From assembly GCA_018662225.1 (NCBI GenBank), contig JABJGO010000055.1, positions 1-64,000 on the forward strand: a DNA stretch of 64,000 bases, given 5' to 3'. This DNA is from Rhodospirillales bacterium (GTDB lineage: Bacteria; Pseudomonadota; Alphaproteobacteria; Rhodospirillales; Casp-alpha2). Shown piece by piece: positions 43,740-52,478 of this stretch. A program made the translations under genes and the position numbers. The notes below the pieces were generated by a model. The model was not told where the DNA came from. It searched no databases and saw only the letters and a program-made list of their open reading frames with translations. Each line of letters opens with the position of its first letter. Positions within the stretch are counted from its first letter, which is position 1.

Positions 43740-43766
43740 AAATTAGAAAGATAGAGACCGCGATAT

Positions 43767-44768
43767 ATGAGTGCATCAATGCCTGAAACAATGAATGCGA
43801 TCGAAATCACAGATGGCGGCGGTGCGCCTGATGTGCTGAAACCCACAACTCGCCCTGTTCCTGAACCGGCAGATGGCGAGGTCTTGATCAAGGTTGTGGC
43901 CGCTGGAATCAATCGCCCGGACGTATTGCAACGTCAGGGGGCCTATCCACCACCACCGGGTGCGTCGGATATTCCGGGTCTTGAGGTCGCGGGGCATGTG
44001 GTTTCTGTGGCAAGTGACGTAACAGACCTGGCCGTTGGTGATGCGGTCATGGCGTTGGTAACAGGCGGCGGCTACGCGGAATACTGTACAGCACCCGCCC
44101 TTCAGTGTTTGCCTATTCCGGGTGATCTGACCATGGAACAGGCCGCGGCCATCCCTGAGACATTCTTTACCGTTTGGAATAACGTGTTTGATCGCTCCGG
44201 CCTACAGCCCGGGGAAAGCTTCTTCGTACACGGCGGAACATCCGGCATCGGCACGACGGCTATCCAACTGGCAAAAGCTTTCGGCTCACGCGTGTTTGCC
44301 ACGGCAGGGTCTGCGGAAAAGTGCCAGGTCTGTGAAGATCTGGGTGCAGAACGCGGCATCAATTACCGTGAAGAAGATTTCGTCGCGGTGATCAAGGAAG
44401 CAACAGGAACTGGCGTTAATGTCATCCTCGACATGGTGGGCGGCGAATACGTTCAGCGCAATATCAAGGCCTTGGCCCCTGATGGCAGGCTTTGTTACAT
44501 CGCGTTTCTGAACGGATCAAAGACCGAGATCGACCTTATGCCGTTGATGCTGAAACGCCTCACTCTTACGGGGTCCACGTTACGGGCTATGCCAGTGCCC
44601 TATAAAGCGGCCATTGCACAGAACCTGCGAGAGAAGGTATGGCCATTGATTGAAGCGGGAGACGTTGGTCCAGTCATGCACGCCACCTTCCCATTGGATC
44701 AGGCCGCTGCGGCCCATACGCTGATGGAATCCAACAAGCATATCGGCAAGATCGTTCTGACGATCTGA
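43767..44768 (+). CDS. NAD(P)H quinone oxidoreductase, PIG3-type zinc-independent MDR
   Basis: This 333-residue protein has a GroES-like N-terminal domain (VAAGINRPDVLQRQGAYPPPPG) and a Rossmann domain with FFVHGGTSGIGTTAIQLAKA. It lacks zinc ligands, as in quinone oxidoreductases of the PIG3/TP53I3 group. QRQGAYPPPPGASDIPGLEV is characteristic of that group. It reduces quinones or alkenals with NAD(P)H. It starts 27 bases after the universal stress gene, so the pair is likely co-transcribed. It is convergent with the first MFS gene. Confidence 0.92.
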   Translation: MSASMPETMNAIEITDGGGAPDVLKPTTRPVPEPADGEVLIKVVAAGINRPDVLQRQGAYPPPPGASDIPGLEVAGHVVSVASDVTDLAVGDAVMALVTGGGYAEYCTAPALQCLPIPGDLTMEQAAAIPETFFTVWNNVFDRSGLQPGESFFVHGGTSGIGTTAIQLAKAFGSRVFATAGSAEKCQVCEDLGAERGINYREEDFVAVIKEATGTGVNVILDMVGGEYVQRNIKALAPDGRLCYIAFLNGSKTEIDLMPLMLKRLTLTGSTLRAMPVPYKAAIAQNLREKVWPLIEAGDVGPVMHATFPLDQAAAAHTLMESNKHIGKIVLTI

Positions 44769-44790
44769 TGCGGTTGCAGGTGGCTTTGCT

Positions 44791-45987
44791 CTAGTTCATA
44801 CGCTTGGGGATATAGCTGGCGATTGCACCAGCCGCCATCATGCAAACACCTGTCACGGCAAACACACCGGCCAGCGGGAATATGGCCAGCACCCCAGAAT
44901 AGATGCCCGGAAACGCCAGGCTTGATACAGGCCTGTAACTGGCAAACACCGTGGCCATTTCTGATCGTTCATAAGGATGAACGGCCCGGTAGAACAATGT
45001 ATTGCCCACGGCATCGGTTGCGACGGCAAACAGGCCAGCAATCAGAATGGTACCGATCGTGATATAGGGCTCATCCATGAGGGCGCTCGCCACAATCGTG
45101 ACGATGCCGGTGCCAAAGTACCCAATATAGAGAATGTGCCGAATGCCAATCCGTTGTACGAGGCCACGCCATAACGGCGCAGACATAACAAACAACGTGG
45201 TCAGAGATACCAACGCCCCCCCCATGGTCTCGCCCAAACCGGCGGTCACACAATAGATAGGTACATAAATGAAAATCATGGTCCACCAACCGCTACGCAC
45301 AAGCGAAAGTACGTAAACTAATCGCATTCTCGGTTGGGCAAAAAAACGAGGCAAGTACCGGATGGGGTTTGTCACCGGTATGCGGCTTGTGGCGAGTGTG
45401 GGGTGATCGACGAACCGCAGATACAGGAAATAGGCAGCCAGGATCAGAATGACCATGCCACCAGCTATAAAGGGGGCCTCCGGTGCAACGGCGTTGCGAA
45501 GGTACACGCCCAAAAATGGTCCCACGCACCACGAAAATGCCAGAAAGAACATACGAACAGGCTCAAACCGTCCGAAATCCCGGCGCCGGATATGCTCCAT
45601 CATGTAGAGGTTCAGTGTCACGTCTATGCATGACGCGGCAAACAGATGAATGGCCATGCCGGCGCACAGGGACCATATCTCTCCGTGGGTGAACAGCGCC
45701 ATGCCGATAAGCCCGGTTATGATGCCCATCAGGAACGTGCCGCGTCGCCGCATCTTGCTGACTAGCCACGGTACCACGAGGCTCATGGTCACACCGGAGA
45801 TACCCAGCACAAAGAAAAATACGCTGACATTTTGGGCTGTGCCAAACTTTTCGAGCGCCATCAACGGCACAGCCGTGACAATGATGGAACGCGTCATGGG
45901 TTCCAGCAAAAACAGGATGGAAAAGGCAGGCATGGTTGGGCGGCCAAGCGCGCCGATCAGGATCGGTATGTTGTACAATATGGGCAA
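44791..45987 (-). CDS. MFS transporter (paralogue A of a tandem pair)
   Basis: This 398-residue membrane protein has about 12 predicted helices. It shares landmarks with the neighbouring gene: LNLYMMEHIRRRDFGRFEPVRMFF, VTNPIRYLPRFFAQPR, GWWTMIFIYVPIY and AVHPYERSEMATVFASYR. TTG 45987 gives an N-terminus that aligns with the start of the paralogue; ATG 45933 is an alternative. The substrate is unknown and no resistance role can be inferred. The two genes run in the same direction, and this is the downstream one. Confidence 0.88.
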   Translation of the reverse strand: MPILYNIPILIGALGRPTMPAFSILFLLEPMTRSIIVTAVPLMALEKFGTAQNVSVFFFVLGISGVTMSLVVPWLVSKMRRRGTFLMGIITGLIGMALFTHGEIWSLCAGMAIHLFAASCIDVTLNLYMMEHIRRRDFGRFEPVRMFFLAFSWCVGPFLGVYLRNAVAPEAPFIAGGMVILILAAYFLYLRFVDHPTLATSRIPVTNPIRYLPRFFAQPRMRLVYVLSLVRSGWWTMIFIYVPIYCVTAGLGETMGGALVSLTTLFVMSAPLWRGLVQRIGIRHILYIGYFGTGIVTIVASALMDEPYITIGTILIAGLFAVATDAVGNTLFYRAVHPYERSEMATVFASYRPVSSLAFPGIYSGVLAIFPLAGVFAVTGVCMMAAGAIASYIPKRMN

Positions 45988-46110
45988 CAGCCATCTTCCA
46001 CCAATTGAGACAAGAATTCACCCTAGCGGCCAATCAAAGGGACACCTAACGAGAATTCACCCGATACGTGGAGAATTTTTCTTGTTGTTCAATGGGTTGA
46101 CGTATGGGGG

Positions 46111-47304
46111 CTACTTTAAGCGTTTGGGAATAAATTTAGCCAGCAAGCCCAGGGCCACCATGCTGGCACCGGATGCGATGAATACGGCGGGCAGCTCAAA
46201 TGAGCGAAGAAGCAACGAGAACGTACCCGGAAATACCATTTGAGAGGTGTATCGGTAGTTGGCAAACACGGTTGTCATCTCGGCCCGCTCGTACGGATGA
46301 ACGGCGCGCAGGAAAGCTGTGTTGCCCACCGTATCAATGGGTACGGAGAACAGAGATGCGCCAGCCAGCATCGCCACCCCAACCCAGGGCGTATGAAAGA
46401 AAAATGCAGCTGCCATGGTCATTATGCCAACACCGATATAGCCAACCATCAGGGTCAGTCGAAATCCGTATCGTCGGCAGAATGGCAACAAGAGCGGTGT
46501 GCACATGACCAGCATGGCACCCGCTGACGTCAGGCCGCCCGCCATATTTTCGCTGAAACCTACGTTGATCACATAGATTGGGGTATAGATGAAGAACATG
46601 CCCCACCAGCCCGACCGACCCACGGCCAGAACCCATGCCAACGTCAGGCGCGGCTGGCTGTAAAATCGCGTGATATACGTGATGGGATTAGTGACTGGTT
46701 TGCGTTTTGTGTAAACCGCCGGATTTTCTGTCAGTCGCAGGTACCAGAAATAACCGAGCAGGATGATGGAGAACGTGCCGCACAGCGCAAACGGTAGCCA
46801 CGATGCTACTTCATTGCGCAAGAACACGCCCAGCCAAGGTCCAACTGTCCATGCAGCACCCGAATAGAACATACGCACAGGTTCAAACTTACCCAGTTCC
46901 TGGCGCGGCACGTGGTCCATCATAAACAGACTGATGGCCACTTCCAGACAGGCACCGCCAAACAGATGCAGCAGCATGCCACCAACAAAAAGATCAAACT
47001 GCCCGGTGCTGAACAGGGCCATACCCACGGCGACGCATGTGGTGCCCAGCGTGAGCACCCCGCGCCGGGTGATCTTGTTCACAAGCCATGGTACAGCCAA
47101 AGAGGCCAGCAGGCCGCTCAAGCCAATGCCTAGATAGAGCATGCTGATCAGTTGTACATCGCCAAGGTGCTCATAGGCCGCCAGCGGCACAACGGTAACC
47201 AGCATCGCGCGGGAAAGGTGCTCAATGGTATAGAGCGTCACAAACGTCGGTGTGGTCGGGCGGTTAAAGGCGTGAAGCCACACAGGGACGTGAAGATTGC
47301 GCAT
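46111..47304 (-). CDS. MFS transporter (paralogue B of a tandem pair)
   Basis: The protein is 397 residues with about 12 helices. Its motifs parallel those of the downstream gene: SLFMMDHVPRQELGKFEPVRMFY, VTNPITYITRFYSQPR, GWWGMFFIYTPIYV and AVHPYERAEMTTVFANYR. The conserved intracellular E-P-V-R-M-F and H-P-Y-E-R motifs suggest the same subfamily. The paralogues probably arose by tandem duplication, followed by clear divergence. It lies between the LysR gene and paralogue A, all on the minus strand. Confidence 0.88.
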   Translation of the reverse strand: MRNLHVPVWLHAFNRPTTPTFVTLYTIEHLSRAMLVTVVPLAAYEHLGDVQLISMLYLGIGLSGLLASLAVPWLVNKITRRGVLTLGTTCVAVGMALFSTGQFDLFVGGMLLHLFGGACLEVAISLFMMDHVPRQELGKFEPVRMFYSGAAWTVGPWLGVFLRNEVASWLPFALCGTFSIILLGYFWYLRLTENPAVYTKRKPVTNPITYITRFYSQPRLTLAWVLAVGRSGWWGMFFIYTPIYVINVGFSENMAGGLTSAGAMLVMCTPLLLPFCRRYGFRLTLMVGYIGVGIMTMAAAFFFHTPWVGVAMLAGASLFSVPIDTVGNTAFLRAVHPYERAEMTTVFANYRYTSQMVFPGTFSLLLRSFELPAVFIASGASMVALGLLAKFIPKRLK

Positions 47305-47397
47305 GTGGGGTAGGGGCTCCGAACTGGCGGCGAATCAATATACCATAGACCTCTCGCCCCGAACTCAACAGAGAAAGAAATTAGAGCCGGCGACAAA

Positions 47398-48261
47398 TCA
47401 GATTGAGGTTGCCAGTTTCATCAACGCAGCCACACTGGCGCGGCGGGAAAACCGGGAAAGACAAACCAGTGTATCCCGGTTACAGGCGCGTAATTCTACG
47501 ATGGGCACCATGGCACAACGTTCGTCACCGCCGATCTCGCGGTCGAACAGGAACCCCGTGCCAAGCCCATTGGCAACGGCCTCGCGCATAGCTTCGCGTG
47601 TATCCAGTTCCATCACGATGTTGAGTTCCAGCCCACCGTCTTTCAGGTGCCGTTCCAGAATGCGCCGGGTGTTGGACCCTTGCTCACGCATGATGATCGG
47701 CGTGGCGCCCAAATCCTGCAAACGGATGGAGTCCCGCTTCGCCAGTTTATGCCCCGGCGGCAACAAAGCCACCATGCCCTGAAGGGCCAGTTCGATCTGA
47801 TCAATCTGTTCGTCTTCAGGTGGGTTGGCGATGACGGCGGCATCGATGCGTTGATCCTTGATAGCCTGCCATGTGCTTTTCCAGTTGCCCATGGTGATCT
47901 GCACCTGAACACCCAGATACAGGCTTTGAAATTTCGCGATTAATCCGAGGGCGATATGCGGACCATCTGCACCAATACGCAATAGACCTGTTTCCAACGT
48001 GGCGCGTTTATGGAATTGATCCTGAATACGCTCTTCCACATCCAGCATTTCACGTGTCAGATCGAAAAGCGCCCGGCCATCATCGGTTAGCTCGACCCCG
48101 GAGGACCTGCGATGGAACAAGATTACATCATGCGCACGTTCAAGCTCCCGTACCTGCAATGTGACACCCGGCTGGGTGATGTTGATGCGTTCTGCGGCGC
48201 GGGAAAAACTGAGAGTCTGGGCAACCGCATCAAAGGCGCGAAGCTGGCTGTATGTAGCCAT
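47398..48261 (-). CDS. LysR-family transcriptional regulator
   Basis: This 287-residue protein has a typical N-terminal HTH: SQLRAFDAVAQTLSFSRAAE, then NITQPGVTLQVRELERAHDV, then LFHRRSSGVELTDDGRALFD. The ligand domain shows LRIGADGPHIALGLIAKFQ and ends in MKLATSI. It is divergent from the ureidoglycolate lyase-type gene, with 118 AT-rich bases between. It is therefore the likely regulator of the allA-aminotransferase-dadA series, and perhaps of the MFS genes downstream on its own strand. Confidence 0.92.
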   Translation of the reverse strand: MATYSQLRAFDAVAQTLSFSRAAERINITQPGVTLQVRELERAHDVILFHRRSSGVELTDDGRALFDLTREMLDVEERIQDQFHKRATLETGLLRIGADGPHIALGLIAKFQSLYLGVQVQITMGNWKSTWQAIKDQRIDAAVIANPPEDEQIDQIELALQGMVALLPPGHKLAKRDSIRLQDLGATPIIMREQGSNTRRILERHLKDGGLELNIVMELDTREAMREAVANGLGTGFLFDREIGGDERCAMVPIVELRACNRDTLVCLSRFSRRASVAALMKLATSI

Positions 48262-48274
48262 GGCGGGTATTCCG

Positions 48275-48310
48275 TTTATAAGTAAAATTTATAATACTAA
48301 ATAATACTAT
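48275..48310. promoter_or_regulatory. AT-rich repeat region between divergent LysR and ureidoglycolate lyase genes
   Basis: TTTATAA occurs twice (48275-48281 and 48288-48294), and ATAATACTA repeats directly at 48291 and 48301, ten bases apart. This is the only intergenic space between the divergent genes and probably holds both promoters and the LysR site. The motif assignment is by position only. Confidence 0.4.
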
Positions 48311-48379
48311 TAATTGGAATTATTGCACCAAATATTGCTACAACAGAAAAATCTTAACGACTGAGCGGAATCCTGAGCG

Positions 48380-49048
48380 GTGTCCCAAAATGCATATGAC
48401 AAATTGAATCCCATTCGACAGCCCGATTTACGTGTGATCGATGCGCCACTGGTTGCCGCGTCTGACTCGAACCTGAAAGGGTACGGTTATGTTGTCGATA
48501 ACTACGAGGATTGCGAGATCGAAATCACCCGTTGGCCAGCGCAAGGCTGGCGATCTGTTGATGAAGATACAGGCGACGAGGGTGGCACTACTGAGGGCAC
48601 GTTCCACTTCAACTGGCAGGGTGACATGCTGTACGGCTTTAATGACGCCGTAAATGACCGTTACCTGCTGGGCTGGTCTGAATACCCCACCGATGCGTCG
48701 GAGAATACAGCCCCCCCGGATCGCACCCACGTTTACCTGCGCCACGCTAACTATCATCCTGATGGCGGTCAGTTGTTTTTCCCGAAAGCTAAAACACCGT
48801 TTGTGACCCCATTATGTTTGCCGGGTGATGACGTGACCCCTGAAATGTTCGTCAATTTTTACTGTGACGGCACACAAGGTCTCTACATTCATGCGGGCGT
48901 CTGGCATGAAGCCATTTTCCCCATGGATGAACAGGCATCATTTTTGGACAAACAAGGCAAAGTTCACGCGCGGGTCAGCTGTAACTTCGATTCTGAATTT
49001 GGTGCTTACCTGCGCGCCCCGCTTGCAAACCCAAATGAGAACTCCTGA
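48380..49048 (+). CDS. Ureidoglycolate lyase (AllA/PF04115) family protein
   Basis: The protein is 222 residues from a GTG start. The family pattern is visible: GYGYVVDNYEDCEIEITRWP, YHPDGGQLFFPKAKTPFVTP, CLPGDDVTPEMFVNFYCDG, then GLYIHAGVWHEAIFPM with the conserved His region. AllA releases urea and glyoxylate from ureidoglycolate in purine breakdown. This longer form is common in alphaproteobacteria, and its substrate may differ. Its stop overlaps the aminotransferase ATG (TGATG), so the two are translationally coupled. It is divergent from the LysR gene. Confidence 0.82.
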   Translation: MSQNAYDKLNPIRQPDLRVIDAPLVAASDSNLKGYGYVVDNYEDCEIEITRWPAQGWRSVDEDTGDEGGTTEGTFHFNWQGDMLYGFNDAVNDRYLLGWSEYPTDASENTAPPDRTHVYLRHANYHPDGGQLFFPKAKTPFVTPLCLPGDDVTPEMFVNFYCDGTQGLYIHAGVWHEAIFPMDEQASFLDKQGKVHARVSCNFDSEFGAYLRAPLANPNENS

Positions 49049-50328
49049 TGTCGACTAAACAACGGGGACTGATTGACCCAAGCACTGTTTTCACTGCGGG
49101 TATTTCAAATGGTGAATTTGGCCTGCCCGACCACATGATCCCGGTCATGGCTCGGGGCGAAGGATGCCGGTTATGGGACCGTGACGGCAAAGAATATCTG
49201 GATTTTTCCATGGGGTGGGGATCATGCCTCGTGGGCCATGCCCGCCCCGAAGTGGTGGAGGCGGTGATGATGCAGGCACCCATGGGCTCCAACTTCGCCT
49301 ATCTGAACGAGCACGTTCTGGAACTGGCAACCGAGATCCAGCGTGTCAGTCCGGCTGCGCGCCGACTGCGGTTTTGTGCATCGGGTACCGAGGCCACCAT
49401 GTATTGTCAGCGCATCGCGCGGGGCTTTACGGGTAAAAACAAGATTTTGAAATTCGAAGGGGCCTATCACGGGGCCAATGAAGCCGGTGTTACCAGCCTG
49501 TTTGCCAGCGGCAAGGTTCCGTTCCCAACCCCTGAACTGACCAGTGCCGGTACGCCGTTTGCTGCGGAAAGCCTTTTGGTCGCACCTTACAACGATCTGG
49601 ACGCGGTGACCGAAATCATCACCGAGCATTCGGGCACCATTGCGGCTGTGCTGGCGGAACCCTTGCAACGCTGCACGCCACCCAAGCCGGGCTTTCTGGA
49701 AGGCTTGCGCCGGGTATGTGATGAGCAGGGCGTATTGCTGATCTTTGATGAAGTGGTCACCGGGTTCCGTCTGGCTTACGGCGGGGCGCAGGAATATTAC
49801 GGCGTTGTTCCTGATCTGGTTGCTTATGGCAAGGCGCTGGGTGGCGGTTATCCCATCGGCGTGTTCGGTGGCCGCGAGGACATCATGGAAATGGTCAACG
49901 AACACCGCATCGGCGGCGATGACTATGTGTGGATGGCCTCAACACTGGGTGGCAACCCCATTTCTACAGCTGCCGCTGCTGCCACATTGTCGGTGTTTCG
50001 TCAGGACGGCACGTATACACGCCTCCATCATCTGGGTGAGTACCTGCGCACAGGCCTTCGTGGTGTGCTGCGCGATCATCAACTAACCGCGCAGGTTATC
50101 GGCGATGGCCCGTTGGCCCAGATCGTATTCTCAAGTGATCCGGTATTCGATTATCGGTCCACCAAGAAGGGTGACAGCGCAAAAGGTCGAGCCATGATGC
50201 TGGGGTTGTTCGAGCGTGGGGTATTCCTCAATCCTATGGGTACCAAGCTGTATCTCTCACTGGCCCATGATGAAGCGGCCTGTGATGATCTTTGTGATCG
50301 GGTCAGCGACACGCTTCAACTCCTATAG
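49048..50328 (+). CDS. Class III aminotransferase (glutamate-1-semialdehyde aminomutase-like)
   Basis: This 426-residue PLP enzyme has the fold-type I class III pattern: FSMGWGSCLVGHARPEVVEA, RLRFCASGTEATMYCQRIAR, FDEVVTGFRLAYGGAQEYYG, and the PLP lysine in LVAYGKALGGGYPIGVFGG. It resembles HemL/GSAM in domain order, but its coupling to a ureidoglycolate lyase-type gene points to catabolism, not heme synthesis. A glyoxylate or amino-acid aminotransferase or racemase role is possible. It overlaps the upstream gene by one base. Confidence 0.88.
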   Translation: MSTKQRGLIDPSTVFTAGISNGEFGLPDHMIPVMARGEGCRLWDRDGKEYLDFSMGWGSCLVGHARPEVVEAVMMQAPMGSNFAYLNEHVLELATEIQRVSPAARRLRFCASGTEATMYCQRIARGFTGKNKILKFEGAYHGANEAGVTSLFASGKVPFPTPELTSAGTPFAAESLLVAPYNDLDAVTEIITEHSGTIAAVLAEPLQRCTPPKPGFLEGLRRVCDEQGVLLIFDEVVTGFRLAYGGAQEYYGVVPDLVAYGKALGGGYPIGVFGGREDIMEMVNEHRIGGDDYVWMASTLGGNPISTAAAAATLSVFRQDGTYTRLHHLGEYLRTGLRGVLRDHQLTAQVIGDGPLAQIVFSSDPVFDYRSTKKGDSAKGRAMMLGLFERGVFLNPMGTKLYLSLAHDEAACDDLCDRVSDTLQLL

Positions 50329-50407
50329 ACACTTTTTGGGGCTTGTATAACGAGTGTGATCCGCGTTTGATGGCGATGTTGAATAACGCCTAACGCAGAG
50401 TGATCAT

Positions 50408-51643
50408 ATGTCTCATGTAACGGTAATCGGTGCCGGTATCGTCGGCATCAATTGTGCGGTGTCGCTGTGTAAAGCCGGTCACCAGGTGACGGTCATTGAT
50501 CGTGTCCCACCGGGGGACGGTTGCTCATTCGGCAATGCCGGTATTCTGGCCCCGTCGGCGTCCGAACCACTGGCTGGGCCCGATACACTGCTGAAAGTAC
50601 CCGGCTGGTTGATAAACCCCGATAGCCCTTTGTTCATACAGTGGCGGCATCTTCCGCGCCTTACGCCCTGGCTGCTCAAGTATGCCTGGGCTGGTATGTT
50701 TGGTGACTTAAAGGCTGCCGGTGCGGCCATTAATCCGATCATGGCACCCTGCATAGAACTTTACACTCAGCTGGCGGCCGAGGCCGGTGCACCGGAACTG
50801 ATATCACACACCGGTGGCTTGTACGTCTATGAGAGCGAGAAGAAATTCAAGGCCGCCCGTGCAAGCTTTCTGCGCCGCCGAGACTATGGTTACGATTTTA
50901 CGACTCTGGATTTCAACCAGATTCAGGAGCGCGAGCCCACGCTGTCCAAAATCTACAAGTGGGGATATTGGGTGGATGATTACGGCCACGTGACCAACCC
51001 CAAGCGTTTGGTGGATACGCTGGCCGATTACGCTCGTTCCCTGGGGGCTACAATTGAACTGGCCGAGGTTCTCGATATTCAGACCGGTCCGGATGGTCCC
51101 ACCGCCCTGGTGACGGATCAGGGCACACGCCCACTGGACAAGCTTGTCATTGCAGCCGGTGCTTTTTCCCATCAACTGTCTGCCAAGCTTGGCGATAAGG
51201 TACCGCTGGAAACCGAACGCGGCTATCACGTAATGATCAAGAACCCCGGTGCCGTGCCGTCCATCCCGGTCATGGATAGTGACATCAAGGCGTGGATTAC
51301 CCCCATGGAAGAGGGGCTGCGCTGTGCAGGTACGGTGGAATTGGCCAGTCTGGATGCACCAGAAAACCACCACCGGGCAGAGGTGTTGCTGCGATTGGCA
51401 AAGCGCATGGTGCCCACGCTCAACGCAGACGACTACAGCGTATGGATGGGCCGGCGCCCGACCTTGCCGGACAGTATCCCAGTCATTGGACCAGCCACGA
51501 AGGTAGCCAACGTATTTTATGCTTTCGGCCATCAGCATGTGGGTCTGATGGGAGCGCCGGCGACAGCAAATCTGATCTCGGAGCTGGTCTCAGGTCGAAA
51601 CCCCAACCGCGATATCAGCGCCTATCGAGCTGATCGGTTCTAG
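50408..51643 (+). CDS. DadA-like FAD-dependent D-amino acid dehydrogenase family protein
   Basis: The protein is 411 residues. The FAD-binding motif VIGAGIVGINCAVSLCKAGH is at the N-terminus, followed by DGCSFGNAGILAPSAS (the DadA GxS.ANAG-like segment), then GYHVMIKNPGAVPSIPV and a C-terminal FGHQHVGLMGAPATA. DadA enzymes oxidise D-amino acids or related imino acids and pass electrons to the respiratory chain. It lies 79 bases after the aminotransferase gene and 11 bases before the GST gene, so it is probably in the same operon. Confidence 0.9.
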   Translation: MSHVTVIGAGIVGINCAVSLCKAGHQVTVIDRVPPGDGCSFGNAGILAPSASEPLAGPDTLLKVPGWLINPDSPLFIQWRHLPRLTPWLLKYAWAGMFGDLKAAGAAINPIMAPCIELYTQLAAEAGAPELISHTGGLYVYESEKKFKAARASFLRRRDYGYDFTTLDFNQIQEREPTLSKIYKWGYWVDDYGHVTNPKRLVDTLADYARSLGATIELAEVLDIQTGPDGPTALVTDQGTRPLDKLVIAAGAFSHQLSAKLGDKVPLETERGYHVMIKNPGAVPSIPVMDSDIKAWITPMEEGLRCAGTVELASLDAPENHHRAEVLLRLAKRMVPTLNADDYSVWMGRRPTLPDSIPVIGPATKVANVFYAFGHQHVGLMGAPATANLISELVSGRNPNRDISAYRADRF

Positions 51644-51654
51644 GGGACCAGTGC

Positions 51655-52299
51655 ATGTTGAAAATATGGGGACGTAAATCTTCGTCAAATGTCCAGGCAC
51701 TGATGTGGTGTATTGGTGAGCTCGGTATTCCATATGAACGTATTGATGCCGGACTTCACTATGGTGTGGTGGGTACACCTGAATACCTGGCTATGAACCC
51801 CAACGGCACCATCCCGACGCTGCAAGACGGCGGTAACGAGCCCATTTGGGAAACATCGTCTATACTGCGATATCTTTCAGAACGCTATGGATCAGATCAG
51901 TTCTGGCCCAAAGACACGATGACGCGGGCGCGTGTGGATAAATGGGCAGAGTGGTCCAAACTGAATATCGCACAAAAATTTACGGGGCCTGTATTTTGGC
52001 AGGTTGTTCGTACAGCGCCCTCAAAGCGTGATCCCGTTGCCATTCGTGATGGTATGGATGCGCTCAGTCATTTTCTCGATATTGCTGAAGTGCAATTGTC
52101 TCGGCACTCTTATTTGAGTGGTGAAGATTTTACCATGGCGGACATTCAATTTGGCCATTGCCTGTACCGTTATTATCACATCGATATTGAGCGCGCAGAA
52201 CATCCAGGTATTCACCAATATTACGAAGCGTTGGCGGAACGACCCGCATTTGAGGAACACGTCATGGTGTCCTATGAGGAGCTTTGGGTTCACGATTGA
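51655..52299 (+). CDS. Glutathione S-transferase family protein
   Basis: This 214-residue protein has an N-terminal thioredoxin-like GST domain (LKIWGRKSSSNVQALMWCIG, then MNPNGTIPTLQDGG, then ETSSILRYLSERYG) and a C-terminal helical domain with FTMADIQFGHCLYRYY. The SSSNVQ segment is in the place of the catalytic Ser/Cys motif. Such GSTs often serve in catabolic operons for dehalogenation, isomerisation or detoxification. The specific reaction is unknown. It starts 11 bases after the DadA-like gene. Confidence 0.92.
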   Translation: MLKIWGRKSSSNVQALMWCIGELGIPYERIDAGLHYGVVGTPEYLAMNPNGTIPTLQDGGNEPIWETSSILRYLSERYGSDQFWPKDTMTRARVDKWAEWSKLNIAQKFTGPVFWQVVRTAPSKRDPVAIRDGMDALSHFLDIAEVQLSRHSYLSGEDFTMADIQFGHCLYRYYHIDIERAEHPGIHQYYEALAERPAFEEHVMVSYEELWVHD

Positions 52300-52478
52300 G
52301 CCTTCTGAATGTCGATATCCATAAAAAAATTGTGAAAAGTGATATTTATGGACCCGAATCAATGCCTTAGGCCTTGAAACATTGCCATACTTTCCGCACA
52401 ATGGTGGCCTACAACCGGTACAAAGCCTGACCCACTTATGGGCCATTTGTCGGTACCCCGAGCCAAGTCTGTTTTTAT

